The position numbers and the translations under genes were made by a program. DNA of 64,000 nucleotides from Alphaproteobacteria bacterium. GTDB lineage: Bacteria; Myxococcota_A; UBA796; GCA-2862545. The stretch lies in the NCBI GenBank assembly GCA_020632915.1, contig JACKEP010000017.1, positions 67,629-131,628 of the forward strand, read 5' to 3'. Shown one piece after another: positions 35,772 to 45,161 of this stretch. The notes beneath the pieces are model-generated. The model worked only from the letters and a program-made list of their open reading frames with translations, ran no database searches and had not been told where the DNA came from. Every line of letters starts with the position of its first letter. Within the stretch, counting starts at the first letter, position 1.

Positions 35772-36598
35772 GCCGCCGGCTGCTCGGGCGACGGGCTGCT
35801 CGCGGGCACCACCGCGGGGCGGCGGGCGCGGAGCAGGTCGGTGCGCGACACGCCGAGCTGCTTGAGCGTGGGCAGCCACACGCGCGTGAGGAACACGTTG
35901 CGGTCGATGCCCGCCGAGCGCATCACGCCCACGCGGGCGTCGTACTCGGGCACCAGGCCCACGCCCGGCATCTGGAAGTTGGCGAAGGTGTGGGCCAGGT
36001 CGGCCAGCGCGCCCTCGCGGTCCTCCTCGAGCTCGAGCTTGAGCACGTCACGGTAGAAGCCCGCGTGCGCCGCCTCGTCCTTGGAGATGTGCTCGTAGAC
36101 CGCGGCGAGCACGACGTCGCCGCGCTCCCGCGCGCACTCGAGCTGGCGGCGGTAGATCACGAACGTCGCCTGCTCCTGGATGGCGCCGTAGCAGGACAGC
36201 TGGCGCGGCGTGGTGAACGGCGCCTCCCAGCGCTTGGACAGCACCGCGCGCTCGAACTCGAGGATCTGCTCCCACGTGCGGTGACCGGACTTCTCCAGCC
36301 ACATCCGCAGGGACAGCGCGTGCTTGCTCTCCTCGTAGCCCCAGTTGGCCACGAACCAGCCGTGGCCGAAGGTGTCGCGCATGCAGTTGATGCCCTGCGC
36401 GACGTAGTCCGGGAGGTACATCTCGACGCCGCAGAACGTCTCGGCGCAGAGGGCGGCCGTCTCGTCGTGCGGGACCGCCTCGACCTTGTCCCACGGGATG
36501 TCGTCGAACACGCTCCAACGCCGGCGCCGCTCGGCCTTCTCGAAGAAGTCCATGTAGGCCCGGTAGACCTTCTCGCGCTGCGCCAGCGTGCTGTTCAC
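35768..36598 (-). CDS. Acyl-ACP desaturase (ferritin-like di-iron)
   Basis: 276 residues from a GTG. The di-iron ligand set of plant and bacterial acyl-ACP desaturases is complete: Glu59, Glu90-x-x-His93 (EESKH), Glu142 and Glu175-x-x-His178 (DEAAH). There is no membrane segment, so the enzyme is soluble. It would insert a cis double bond into an ACP-bound fatty acid using oxygen and reduced ferredoxin. Its start overlaps the acyl carrier protein stop (GTGA), which suggests a dedicated ACP substrate. Confidence 0.85.
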   Translation of the reverse strand: MNSTLAQREKVYRAYMDFFEKAERRRRWSVFDDIPWDKVEAVPHDETAALCAETFCGVEMYLPDYVAQGINCMRDTFGHGWFVANWGYEESKHALSLRMWLEKSGHRTWEQILEFERAVLSKRWEAPFTTPRQLSCYGAIQEQATFVIYRRQLECARERGDVVLAAVYEHISKDEAAHAGFYRDVLKLELEEDREGALADLAHTFANFQMPGVGLVPEYDARVGVMRSAGIDRNVFLTRVWLPTLKQLGVSRTDLLRARRPAVVPASSPSPEQPAA

Positions 36599-36849
36599 GT
36601 CCGCACCTTGCCGTGGAGGATGAGGGACACGATGTCGGCCATCGTGTTGACGTGCGGCAGCTCCTCGTCGGGGAACACCGTGTCGAGCTGCTCCTCGAGC
36701 AGGCCGACCATCTCCATGGTGGTCACCGAGTCGAGGTTGAGCTCCTCGATCGTCATCGCGGGGCGGATGTCGGCGAAGTCGTCGCTGCGGTCACCCGCCA
36801 CCTCGACGAGTGCGGCCTTGATCATCTCGAGCGCCTGGCCTTCGTTCAT
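36595..36849 (-). CDS. Acyl carrier protein
   Basis: 84 residues. The phosphopantetheine attachment Ser41 is in ELNLDSVTTMEM, the usual LDS context. Helices I-IV are acidic as expected. It is shorter and more diverged than housekeeping AcpP and is the first gene of an overlapping trio with the desaturase and HD protein, so it probably carries the desaturase's substrate. GGAG lies eight bases before the ATG. A 333-bp upstream region holds an A/T-rich candidate promoter. Confidence 0.85.
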   Translation of the reverse strand: MNEGQALEMIKAALVEVAGDRSDDFADIRPAMTIEELNLDSVTTMEMVGLLEEQLDTVFPDEELPHVNTMADIVSLILHGKVRT

Positions 36850-36954
36850 GCCTCTGGCTCCGTGGGAGGAAGGGGGGTCGCGGTCGGGGGCAACGCGGCC
36901 TCCCGGTGTTGTCGGAAAGCGACGCCGATGTACCGCGCCGATCTCCCACCTTCC

Positions 36955-37015
36955 AGTGATTTTCCGCATACAAGCTGGATTCCAAACATACTGACCCGTC
37001 GGAATGTTTACCGCT
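36955..37015 (-). promoter_or_regulatory. A/T-rich control region upstream of the ACP operon
   Basis: In the 333-bp gap between aspS and the ACP gene this is the only A/T-rich stretch. It contains an inverted repeat AAACAT (36984-36989) / ATGTTT (37004-37009) with a 14-base centre. A weak TTGGAA -35 candidate lies on the minus strand, but no clear -10. The rest of the gap holds only the aspS terminator. Confidence 0.4.
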
Positions 37016-37135
37016 CGGTCGATGGCGGAGCTTGCAGCGTGCTCAGGGCACGGCCACCCGGCCGCCCGAGGGGGCCGGGCACCGCGACGCATTCCTTGCG
37101 CAGACCTGAACGGGGCCGGGGCGTCGCTCGGGCGT

Positions 37136-37158
37136 CGCTCCGGGTGTCCCCCGGAGCG
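37136..37158 (-). terminator. Terminator hairpin of aspS
   Basis: A perfect 9-bp stem CGCTCCGGG/CCCGGAGCG around TGTCC, 24 bp past the aspS stop on the minus strand. No T-tract follows; a GGGCGTCGCTC direct repeat does. Confidence 0.65.
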
Positions 37159-37182
37159 TTGGTGAGGAACACCACACGCCGA

Positions 37183-38946
<1,764 letters not shown>

Positions 38947-39000
38947 GCAGACCTCCAGAGGTGCCGTGGGGGGCTATCGCGATCCGGCCCTGCGAATCCA

Positions 39001-39020
39001 CCCGGCGAGCGTCCGCCGGG
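39001..39020 (-). terminator. Hairpin after selB
   Basis: CCCGGCG-AGCGTC-CGCCGGG, 9 bp past the selB stop on the minus strand, in the gap before aspS. No T-tract. Confidence 0.5.
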
Positions 39021-39029
39021 GCGCGGGGT

Positions 39030-40895
39030 TCAGCCGGTCGTCCCCAGCGCCTCGCCCCGCGCGCGCCCCTCGGCCAGCCGACGGGTCCAGCCGACCTTGT
39101 CGGTGTAGGCCAGCCACGGCAGCGTCGACTTGCGGGTGAGGTCGAAGCGATCGCGGAACGCCGCGGGGGTGAGCAGCGCCGTCGGGTCGTGGGCCTGGGC
39201 GTCGAACCAGGCGCGCAGGGCGTCGCGCAGGGTGGTCAGCGCGGCGGGGCCCACCCAGCCGAGGTCGGCGACCCGGACCACGCGCTGCTGCCGCTCGAGC
39301 ACGCGCAGCAGCGCCTCGACGTCCTTGCCACCGACGCCCGCGGCGAGGGTCTCCGACGTCACCCCGACCAGGCCCGCCTCGGCGATCACGGCCAGCACGG
39401 CGTCGGCGCGGGCCTGAGCGGCCGGATCGAGCGTGACCTGGAACGTCGCGAGGCGCACCAGCGGCCCGTCGAGCGCCACGACCTTGCGCCCCGCCATGCG
39501 CTCCAGCAACGCCTCGACGCTCCGGTCGGACAGGTGGGACAGGCGCCCGCCGTGGAGCTGCCGACGGGGCATGCCCATCGCAAGCGGCGAGGCCTCGTGG
39601 AACAGGCGCAGCGCTTCGAGGACCACGCCCTCCAGCCGACCGACCAGCCCGCGCGCGAGCACCCGGTCGCCCAGCACCACGCCGCCGTCGACGCCCCGCG
39701 CCGCCCAGGTCGCGGCGTCGATGCCCACCTCGCCGGCCCGCTCCAGCCACACCGCGGCGTCACCGGCGTCGAGCCGGGCCAGCGCCTCGGCCCACGCCTT
39801 GCGGTCGCGGCCCCGCATCCGCGGCGCCCACGGATCGAGCACCCGCCCGCCCCCCAGCGTCACCACGGGCGACGTCCGCCGCACCACCAGGCGGTCGCCC
39901 GGCAGGCACGGCAGCGGTGCCTCCAGGCGCAGCTGGGCGTAGGCCTCGTCGCCATCGACGAGCAGGTCGCCGTCGCCCGCGAGGTGGAGGCGGCCCGTGC
40001 ACTCGGCCGTGCCCAGCAGCACCCGCACCGACGCGCCGTCTTCGAGGGGGACGTCGGCGTGCACGTGCACGTAGGCGATGTCGAGCACCTGGGGACACGG
40101 CACCTCGCCGCGCGCCACCACCGTGCCGCGGGGCACGGCGTCGGTGTCGACGCCGGCGAGGTTGAGGGCCACGCGCAGGCCCGGCCCCACCGACGCGGCC
40201 GGCTCGCCCTGGAGCTGCAGCCCCCGCACGCGCGCCGTCCCCCCTCCGGGCAGCAGCGTGACGGTGGCGCCGTCGACCAGCGTGCCCCCCACCGACGTGC
40301 CCGTGACCACCGTGCCGAAGCCCGGACGCGAGAAGGCGCGGTCGACCGGCAGGCGGAACGGGCCGTCTGCAGGTCGCTCGCGGCGGTGCAGCGTGGCCAG
40401 GGCGTCGCGCAGGGCCTCGAGGCCTGCGCCGGTGTGGGCCGACACCGGCAGCACCGGCCGCGCCGCGAACACGGTGCCCTCGGTCAGCGCCGTGACCTCC
40501 TCCACCACCAGCGCCACCAGCTCGGGGTCGACGGCGTCGATCTTGGTGACCACCACCACGCCGTCCGGCACACCCAGCAGGTCGAGCACGGCCAGGTGCT
40601 CGCGGGTCTGGGGCATCACGCCATCGTCGGCGGCCACCACCAGCAGCGCGGCGTCCACGCCGTGGGCACCGGCCGCCATCGTGCGCACGAAGCGCTCGTG
40701 GCCCGGCGCATCGACGAACGCGACCCGCCGGCCCCCCGGCAGGTCGAGGTGGGCGAAGCCCAGGGCGATCGTGATGCCGCGCGCCACCTCCTCGGGCAGC
40801 GTGTCGGTGACGGTGCCGGTGAGCGCCTGCACGAGGGCGGACTTGCCGTGGTCGATGTGGCCGGCGGTCACCACCAGCAGCGTGTCCGACGCCAT
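39030..40895 (-). CDS. selB: Selenocysteine-specific elongation factor SelB
   Basis: 621 residues. G1 loop GHIDHGKS (12-19), DAPGHER (G3), VVTKID (G4), then beta-barrel domains II and III and the SelB-only domain IV of tandem winged helices (about 400-621), which binds the SECIS hairpin in mRNA. The Sec-tRNA pocket makes it distinct from EF-Tu. It implies the organism uses selenocysteine. No selA, selC or selD is in the window, and no UGA-interrupted selenoprotein gene was spotted nearby. It is divergent from the lipoprotein gene at 40950. Confidence 0.93.
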   Translation of the reverse strand: MASDTLLVVTAGHIDHGKSALVQALTGTVTDTLPEEVARGITIALGFAHLDLPGGRRVAFVDAPGHERFVRTMAAGAHGVDAALLVVAADDGVMPQTREHLAVLDLLGVPDGVVVVTKIDAVDPELVALVVEEVTALTEGTVFAARPVLPVSAHTGAGLEALRDALATLHRRERPADGPFRLPVDRAFSRPGFGTVVTGTSVGGTLVDGATVTLLPGGGTARVRGLQLQGEPAASVGPGLRVALNLAGVDTDAVPRGTVVARGEVPCPQVLDIAYVHVHADVPLEDGASVRVLLGTAECTGRLHLAGDGDLLVDGDEAYAQLRLEAPLPCLPGDRLVVRRTSPVVTLGGGRVLDPWAPRMRGRDRKAWAEALARLDAGDAAVWLERAGEVGIDAATWAARGVDGGVVLGDRVLARGLVGRLEGVVLEALRLFHEASPLAMGMPRRQLHGGRLSHLSDRSVEALLERMAGRKVVALDGPLVRLATFQVTLDPAAQARADAVLAVIAEAGLVGVTSETLAAGVGGKDVEALLRVLERQQRVVRVADLGWVGPAALTTLRDALRAWFDAQAHDPTALLTPAAFRDRFDLTRKSTLPWLAYTDKVGWTRRLAEGRARGEALGTTG

Positions 40896-40949
40896 GCGTC
40901 CCCTCGTCACCGGCGCTACTCTACCCGCGTTGTCCACCCGGAGCCCCGG

Positions 40950-41468
40950 ATGCGCGCCGCTGTGCTGCTCCCCCTGCTCGCCGCATGCGGGGATCCCGCC
41001 CTGCAGGCCCGCGTGACCGACCTGGAGGCCCAGGTGGCCAGGGCGCCGGGCCCGGTGTCCACCGCCTCGCTGCGCGCCTGGATCGACGCCGACGACGTCG
41101 CGGTCGACGGCGAGGTGCTGCGCTTCGTCCACACCGGTCCCGCGGGTCCGGTCGAGGTGCGTGTCCACGCCGCTGCGGAAGACCAGCTCGTGTTCCTGTC
41201 CACGGGCGACCTGATCACCTTGCGCGACACGGCCGGCGAGCGCGGCATCGTGCTGCTGCTCACCCAGATGGCCACGTCGAACTACGAGCTCGACGACGGC
41301 AAGCTCCAGCTCAACCCCGCCACCGGGGGCGTGACCCTGTCGATCGAGCTGGAGACCGACGACGGCCTCGGCGAGACCACGTTCCGCAACGCCCTCGCGC
41401 GCCTGACCGAGGCCGCCGACACCGTGCTCCCCACGCTCCGGACCGCGGCGCAGGCTCCCCGTCTCTGA
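40950..41468 (+). CDS. Lipoprotein with YbjN-like domain
   Basis: 172 residues. The signal peptide ends in LLAAC (lipobox, Cys13). A short helix (ALQARVTDLEAQVARA) follows, then residues about 38-165 with the strand-helix order of the YbjN/type-III-chaperone-like fold: FVHTG, LVFLSTG, LLLTQMATSNYELDDGKLQL and the last helix ALARLTEAADTVLPTL. The role is unknown. The gene is divergent from selB across 54 bp. Confidence 0.55.
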   Translation: MRAAVLLPLLAACGDPALQARVTDLEAQVARAPGPVSTASLRAWIDADDVAVDGEVLRFVHTGPAGPVEVRVHAAAEDQLVFLSTGDLITLRDTAGERGIVLLLTQMATSNYELDDGKLQLNPATGGVTLSIELETDDGLGETTFRNALARLTEAADTVLPTLRTAAQAPRL

Positions 41469-41577
41469 CCGGGTGTACTCCGGCGGGCAACGGTTCGCGG
41501 CCGCCGCCCCGACGGTTGGCGATCCCTGCTTCGGGGTGGTCCGTCTCCTCTCACGGAGACCCCACCCTGGAGACCCC

Positions 41578-41952
41578 ATGCGACCCATGACCCTCGTGCT
41601 GTCCCTGTCCTTGTGCGCCGCCCTGTCGGCCTGCACCTCCGTCCCCGGCGCCGCCACCGCGAGCGCCGATCGCCACGGCGTGTCGACGGTCGGCCGCGGC
41701 GACGACGTCGGCTTCGACGATCGCGGACGCGGCCAGGGCGACGACGACGTCGGCTTCGACGACCGCGGACGCGGCCAGGGCGACGACGACACCGGCGCCG
41801 ACGACCACGGCCAGGGCGACGACGACACCGGCGCCGACGACCACGGCCAGGGTGACGACGACACCGGCGCCGACGACCACGGCCAGGACGACGCCGGCGA
41901 CGACGACGGTGGCCACCGCCAGCGCGGGCGCGGCGGCCGCAACGACGGCTAG
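41578..41952 (+). CDS. Asp/Gly-rich repeat lipoprotein A
   Basis: 124 residues. Lipoprotein signal with LSAC (Cys19). After Cys the mature chain is almost all repeats: two copies ending FDDRGRGQGDDD and three copies of GADDHGQGDDDT, then a basic end (HRQRGRGGRNDG). It is highly acidic, with a His in each unit, which suggests metal or cation binding. A similar gene follows at 42191. GGAG precedes the ATG. Function unknown. Confidence 0.7.
   Translation: MRPMTLVLSLSLCAALSACTSVPGAATASADRHGVSTVGRGDDVGFDDRGRGQGDDDVGFDDRGRGQGDDDTGADDHGQGDDDTGADDHGQGDDDTGADDHGQDDAGDDDGGHRQRGRGGRNDG
41701..41888 (+). repeat. Coding tandem repeats, 42-bp and 36-bp units
   Basis: Two units about 42 bp apart (starting 41701 and 41743) are followed by three 36-bp units (starting 41781, 41817 and 41853) that differ by one or two bases. 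They encode the Asp/Gly-rich repeats of the lipoprotein. Near-identity at DNA level points to recent expansion by slippage or recombination. Confidence 0.85.
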
Positions 41953-41991
41953 CCGCGAGCGTACCGAACGCCGCGGTTCACACCGCCCCAC

Positions 41992-42030
41992 ACGGCACGG
42001 TGCACGACGATCCCGTCGACACCGTGCCGT
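41992..42030 (+). terminator. Perfect 11-bp stem hairpin after lipoprotein A
   Basis: ACGGCACGGTG (41992-42002) pairs with CACCGTGCCGT (42020-42030) around a 17-base loop, 39 bp after the stop. It probably terminates the first lipoprotein gene, although no T-tract follows. The rest of the 238-bp gap to 42191 shows no other clear signal. Confidence 0.55.
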
Positions 42031-42190
42031 TCCCGTCGCGGCGCAAGATGTTCACGGGTACCGAAGTCTGCCCAGGCCGAAACCGTACACCGCTCGCGTA
42101 CGGAACAACGCCCACTCTCGGTGCGTCCCCCGGGCCCTCCCGGTACGGATCCAGTGTCTCCACTGCCGGAGACCCCGACAAGGAGCCGAC

Positions 42191-42523
42191 ATGGGACGCT
42201 TCCACCTCCTCCTCACCGCGAGCCTCGGCCTGGGCCTGACCGCCTGCCTGAGCGATGCGAGCATCAGCGCCGCGAGCGCCGACCGCCTCGGCGCCACGGC
42301 GGGCAACGCCGACACCGACACCGACGCCGAGTCGGGCGACGACGACACGGACGCCCGCGACCACGGCCGCGGCCACCACGACGGCGACATGGGCGCCGGC
42401 TGCGAGGGCATGGACGACGACACCGGCGACGACGACCACGGCGGCGGCGAGGCCGACGACGACACCGGTGACGACGACGGCCCGCACGGCCGTGGTGGGG
42501 ACGACGGCGAGGACGACGACTAG
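42191..42523 (+). CDS. Asp/Gly-rich repeat lipoprotein B
   Basis: 110 residues. Lipoprotein signal with LTAC (Cys19), followed by the SASADRLG motif, close to the ATASADRHG of its neighbour, then an Asp/Gly/His-rich stretch with repeats such as DDDTGDDDHGG. Start AGGAG lies six bases upstream. It is a paralogue of the gene at 41578 with a more degenerate repeat. Function unknown. Confidence 0.7.
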   Translation: MGRFHLLLTASLGLGLTACLSDASISAASADRLGATAGNADTDTDAESGDDDTDARDHGRGHHDGDMGAGCEGMDDDTGDDDHGGGEADDDTGDDDGPHGRGGDDGEDDD

Positions 42524-42607
42524 CCGGACGGCGCCACCCGTGGCGCCTTCAGCTGCCCCCGGGCACCGTCCTGGGGGCAGTCGCGCCGTCGCCCGGCGCG
42601 CGCGACG

Positions 42608-42874
42608 TCAGCCGTTGTAGCCGTCGTCGCCGATGGCCTCGACCGGGCAGTTCTCGAGCGCTTCGTAGCACTGCGCGAGCTCTTCCTCGTTGTCGGGCTG
42701 CTTGAAGCAGACGTCGTGATCCTCGTCGTCGGACATCCGGAAGTTGCTCGGGGCCGCGTCGGAGCAGACCGAGCAGAGGATGCACTCCTTGTCGACGTAG
42801 AACCCGATGCGCTTGCCGCCGATGGTGACATCGCCGCCGACGTTGTCTTCCCAGGCCTCGGTAGGGTCCGCCAT
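42608..42874 (-). CDS. Single-cluster [4Fe-4S] ferredoxin
   Basis: 88 residues from ATG 42874 (alternatives at 42889 and 42892). Cluster ligands Cys31, Cys34, Cys37 (CILCSVC) and Cys76 (NCPVEAI) give one [4Fe-4S] or [3Fe-4S] centre in the YVDxxxCxxC...CPVEAI framework. It carries electrons, perhaps for oxygenases or the desaturase encoded elsewhere in the window. The SufE gene is divergent across 208 bp. Confidence 0.85.
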   Translation of the reverse strand: MADPTEAWEDNVGGDVTIGGKRIGFYVDKECILCSVCSDAAPSNFRMSDDEDHDVCFKQPDNEEELAQCYEALENCPVEAIGDDGYNG

Positions 42875-43082
42875 CTCGGTGCTCTCCATCATCCGGGTTC
42901 CACGGGTGGTCCGACTCCGGGCCGCCCGCGATATCGGGTCGGTGGACTCCCGGCCACCCCCCGGACTGGCGACGTACCACGGCCCGCCCGACGCCGCCCG
43001 CGCGCCGGTAGAACATGTTCTACCTGGGCCCGATCCCGCCCGTCCGGGCGTCCGGTTAGGCTCGTGGGTCTGCGAGGACGCC

Positions 43083-43499
43083 ATGGACATCGACGAGATC
43101 GTCGAGACCTTCGAGCTGCTGGAGCCGGGCGAGGAGCGCTACCGCTTCCTCATCGACCTCGGCAAGGACCTGCCCGGCATGCCCGACGCCGACAAGACCG
43201 ACGACCACATCGTGCGCGGCTGCCTGTCGCGGGTGTGGATGACCGCCTCGGTCCACGGCGCGCCGGCCCGCCTGGCGCTGGTCGCCGACAGCGACGCGTT
43301 CATCGTGCGCGGCCTCATCGCGATCGTGCTGGCCCTGTTCGACGGCCACACGCCGGCCGAGATCCTCGCCACCGACGCCGACGCCGTCTTCGCCCGCCTG
43401 GGCCTGGAGCAGCACCTGTCGATGGGCCGCCGCAACGGCCTGCACAGCATGGTCCAGCGCGTGCGCCTGCTGGCCGCCGAGGCCGCGCCCGGCGTGTAG
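43083..43499 (+). CDS. sufE: SufE family Fe-S assembly sulfur acceptor
   Basis: 138 residues. The persulfide-accepting Cys47 is in VRGCLSRVW, the SufE signature, and the C-terminal helix QHLSMGRRNGLHSMV matches the family. SufE accepts sulfur from the cysteine desulfurase SufS and passes it to the SufBCD scaffold. No sufS or sufBCD genes are adjacent. It sits next to a ferredoxin gene that needs such clusters. Confidence 0.9.
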   Translation: MDIDEIVETFELLEPGEERYRFLIDLGKDLPGMPDADKTDDHIVRGCLSRVWMTASVHGAPARLALVADSDAFIVRGLIAIVLALFDGHTPAEILATDADAVFARLGLEQHLSMGRRNGLHSMVQRVRLLAAEAAPGV

Positions 43500-43564
43500 C
43501 CCCCGCCGCGCCGCGCTTGGCGGGTGGGACCGCCTGACGTACCGTGCCCCCCTCGGGGGGTCCC

Positions 43565-44935
43565 ATGCTGCTGCTGTGGTTGTCCACCGCGCTCGCCGCG
43601 CCGTCGACGCTCCGGGGCGACACGTCCGGTCAGCTGTTCCAGGACCCCCTCGATCTCGCCGCCCAGCCCGCGCGCCTCGCCGAGGCCCAGGCGCTCGACC
43701 TGTACACGTTCGCCGCGCTGCGCAACCCGGGCACCACCCTCGGCCTCGCCATCGTCGCGCCCGTGCCCAACGGCAACGTCGCGGCCTCCGCGGGGTGGTC
43801 CCACAACGCGTCCGTGGACGCCACGGTCGACCTGCGCACCAACGACGCGACGATCGCGCGCGCCAACGTCGACGTCGGCAGCGCCGACCTGGCCTGGGGC
43901 GGCCCGGTCTCCGGCCGGTTCGACGTGGGCGCCGGCCTCTTCTTCCGCGGGACCTTCCAGCGCTCCGGCGCCGCCTTCGACCCGGACACCGCCACGCTCG
44001 TCACCTCCTTCCCGGCCACGCTCGACGACCACGCTGCGCCGTGGACCCAGCTGACCGACCAGTGGACGCTGGGAGGTCGGCTCGGCCTCGTCGCCCACGG
44101 CGACCGCGCCACCACCGACGTCCACCTCGCCCTCGACCTGCACCGCGACGCCACCTCCGCGCGCGGCCACACCGACGGGGTGACCCTGACGGGCTCGCCG
44201 CTGCCGCCCGACAACGCGCTGTCCAACAACCGCGCTGGCGTCACGCCGTCCGTCACCGTCGACACGCTGGTCCCCACGGGGGAGCGCACCGCGTTCCGCG
44301 GCTGGTTCCAGGTGGGCGTCGACGTCGACCACACCGCGATCGACACGTCCACCCTCGTCGTCAGCCCCACGCTGGTCGGCCTCGGCGTCGACCGCACGGT
44401 CCGCTTCGTCCCCGACTACGACCACGACGTCGACGCGGCCTTCGACGCACGGTTGCTGGGCCACGTCCAGCTCGACGGCCGCGGCCGGGTCGCGCTGCGG
44501 GTGGGCGGGCGCCTGTCGGCCGCCTACCGGGACGCGCGCGTGGTGTGGGTGACCACGGACGCGGCGACGGGCTTCGACGCGGGCGAGGGCCGCATCCTGC
44601 GCCGGGCTCGGCTGGCGGTGGGCGTGCCGCTGGCGGTCGAGGTGGCCGTCCACCCCAAGGTGGTGTTCCGCGTGTCCGCCGAGGGCACGTGGTCGTGGAG
44701 CCAGACCGACGAGGCCTCCGGCGCCGCCGATCCCGACGACCTCGACGCCACCGCGCGGGGCGCGGGCACGCGTCGCGCGTCCCAGGGGCTGTCGGGTCGC
44801 GGGGCGGTGGGCGTGGCCTGGCGCCCGGTCGACGTGCTGTCCTGGGAAGCCACCGTGTTCGGGACCGGCACCACCGGCGTGGCCGCGACGGTCGGCGACC
44901 TGTGGCTCGCCACGTCGCTGGTGTTCCACCTCTAG
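43565..44935 (+). CDS. Exported protein, probable outer-membrane beta-barrel
   Basis: 456 residues from ATG 43565 with a short signal peptide (LLLWLSTALAAPS). Throughout the mature part, short amphipathic strands alternate with Asp/Thr-rich turns (for example VDVGSADLAWGGPVSGRFDVGAG), about 20 in all, ending in the aromatic ATSLVFHL typical of C-terminal barrel strands. No specific family recognised. A hairpin at 44980 may end its transcript. Confidence 0.6.
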   Translation: MLLLWLSTALAAPSTLRGDTSGQLFQDPLDLAAQPARLAEAQALDLYTFAALRNPGTTLGLAIVAPVPNGNVAASAGWSHNASVDATVDLRTNDATIARANVDVGSADLAWGGPVSGRFDVGAGLFFRGTFQRSGAAFDPDTATLVTSFPATLDDHAAPWTQLTDQWTLGGRLGLVAHGDRATTDVHLALDLHRDATSARGHTDGVTLTGSPLPPDNALSNNRAGVTPSVTVDTLVPTGERTAFRGWFQVGVDVDHTAIDTSTLVVSPTLVGLGVDRTVRFVPDYDHDVDAAFDARLLGHVQLDGRGRVALRVGGRLSAAYRDARVVWVTTDAATGFDAGEGRILRRARLAVGVPLAVEVAVHPKVVFRVSAEGTWSWSQTDEASGAADPDDLDATARGAGTRRASQGLSGRGAVGVAWRPVDVLSWEATVFGTGTTGVAATVGDLWLATSLVFHL

Positions 44936-44979
44936 ATCGGTCCGGCGCCCCACGGCAGGCGCGCCCGGACGCTCGACGC

Positions 44980-45000
44980 GCCCCGCCGACTCCGCGGGGC
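44980..45000 (+). terminator. GC hairpin after envelope protein gene
   Basis: GCCCCGC-CGACTCC-GCGGGGC, 7-bp stem, 44 bp past the stop at 44935, followed by AGTCCCCC rather than a T-tract. Confidence 0.5.
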
Positions 45001-45026
45001 AGTCCCCCGAGCGTGTGGGCGATCGT

Positions 45027-45085
45027 CTGCGGATTTACCGCAGCGTCTTGCGTTCTCTCCGCAGCCGTGTGCTAGCGTTCCGCAG
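45027..45085 (+). promoter_or_regulatory. Three CCGCAG repeats phased at 21 bp, with one inverted copy
   Basis: CTGCGG (45027-45032) and CCGCAG (45038-45043) form an inverted repeat with a 5-bp centre; further CCGCAG copies lie at 45059-45064 and 45080-45085, each exactly 21 bp (two helical turns) apart. A possible promoter TTGCGT (45048-45053) / TAGCGT (45073-45078) lies among them. They sit 77-135 bp upstream of the cytochrome/DUF1501 operon and look like cooperative binding sites for its regulator. Confidence 0.6.
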
Positions 45086-45161
45086 CCCGGGTTCGGACAC
45101 CGCGCGGATTCTCCTCAACTCCCGCTCGACCGGTCCGAAGGGAACCCAGTGAAGGGGGTGT

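Noticed and set aside
38947..41000. SECIS element or UGA-containing selenoprotein gene beside selB
   Set aside because: Neither flank shows a reading frame interrupted by a single TGA with a following hairpin.
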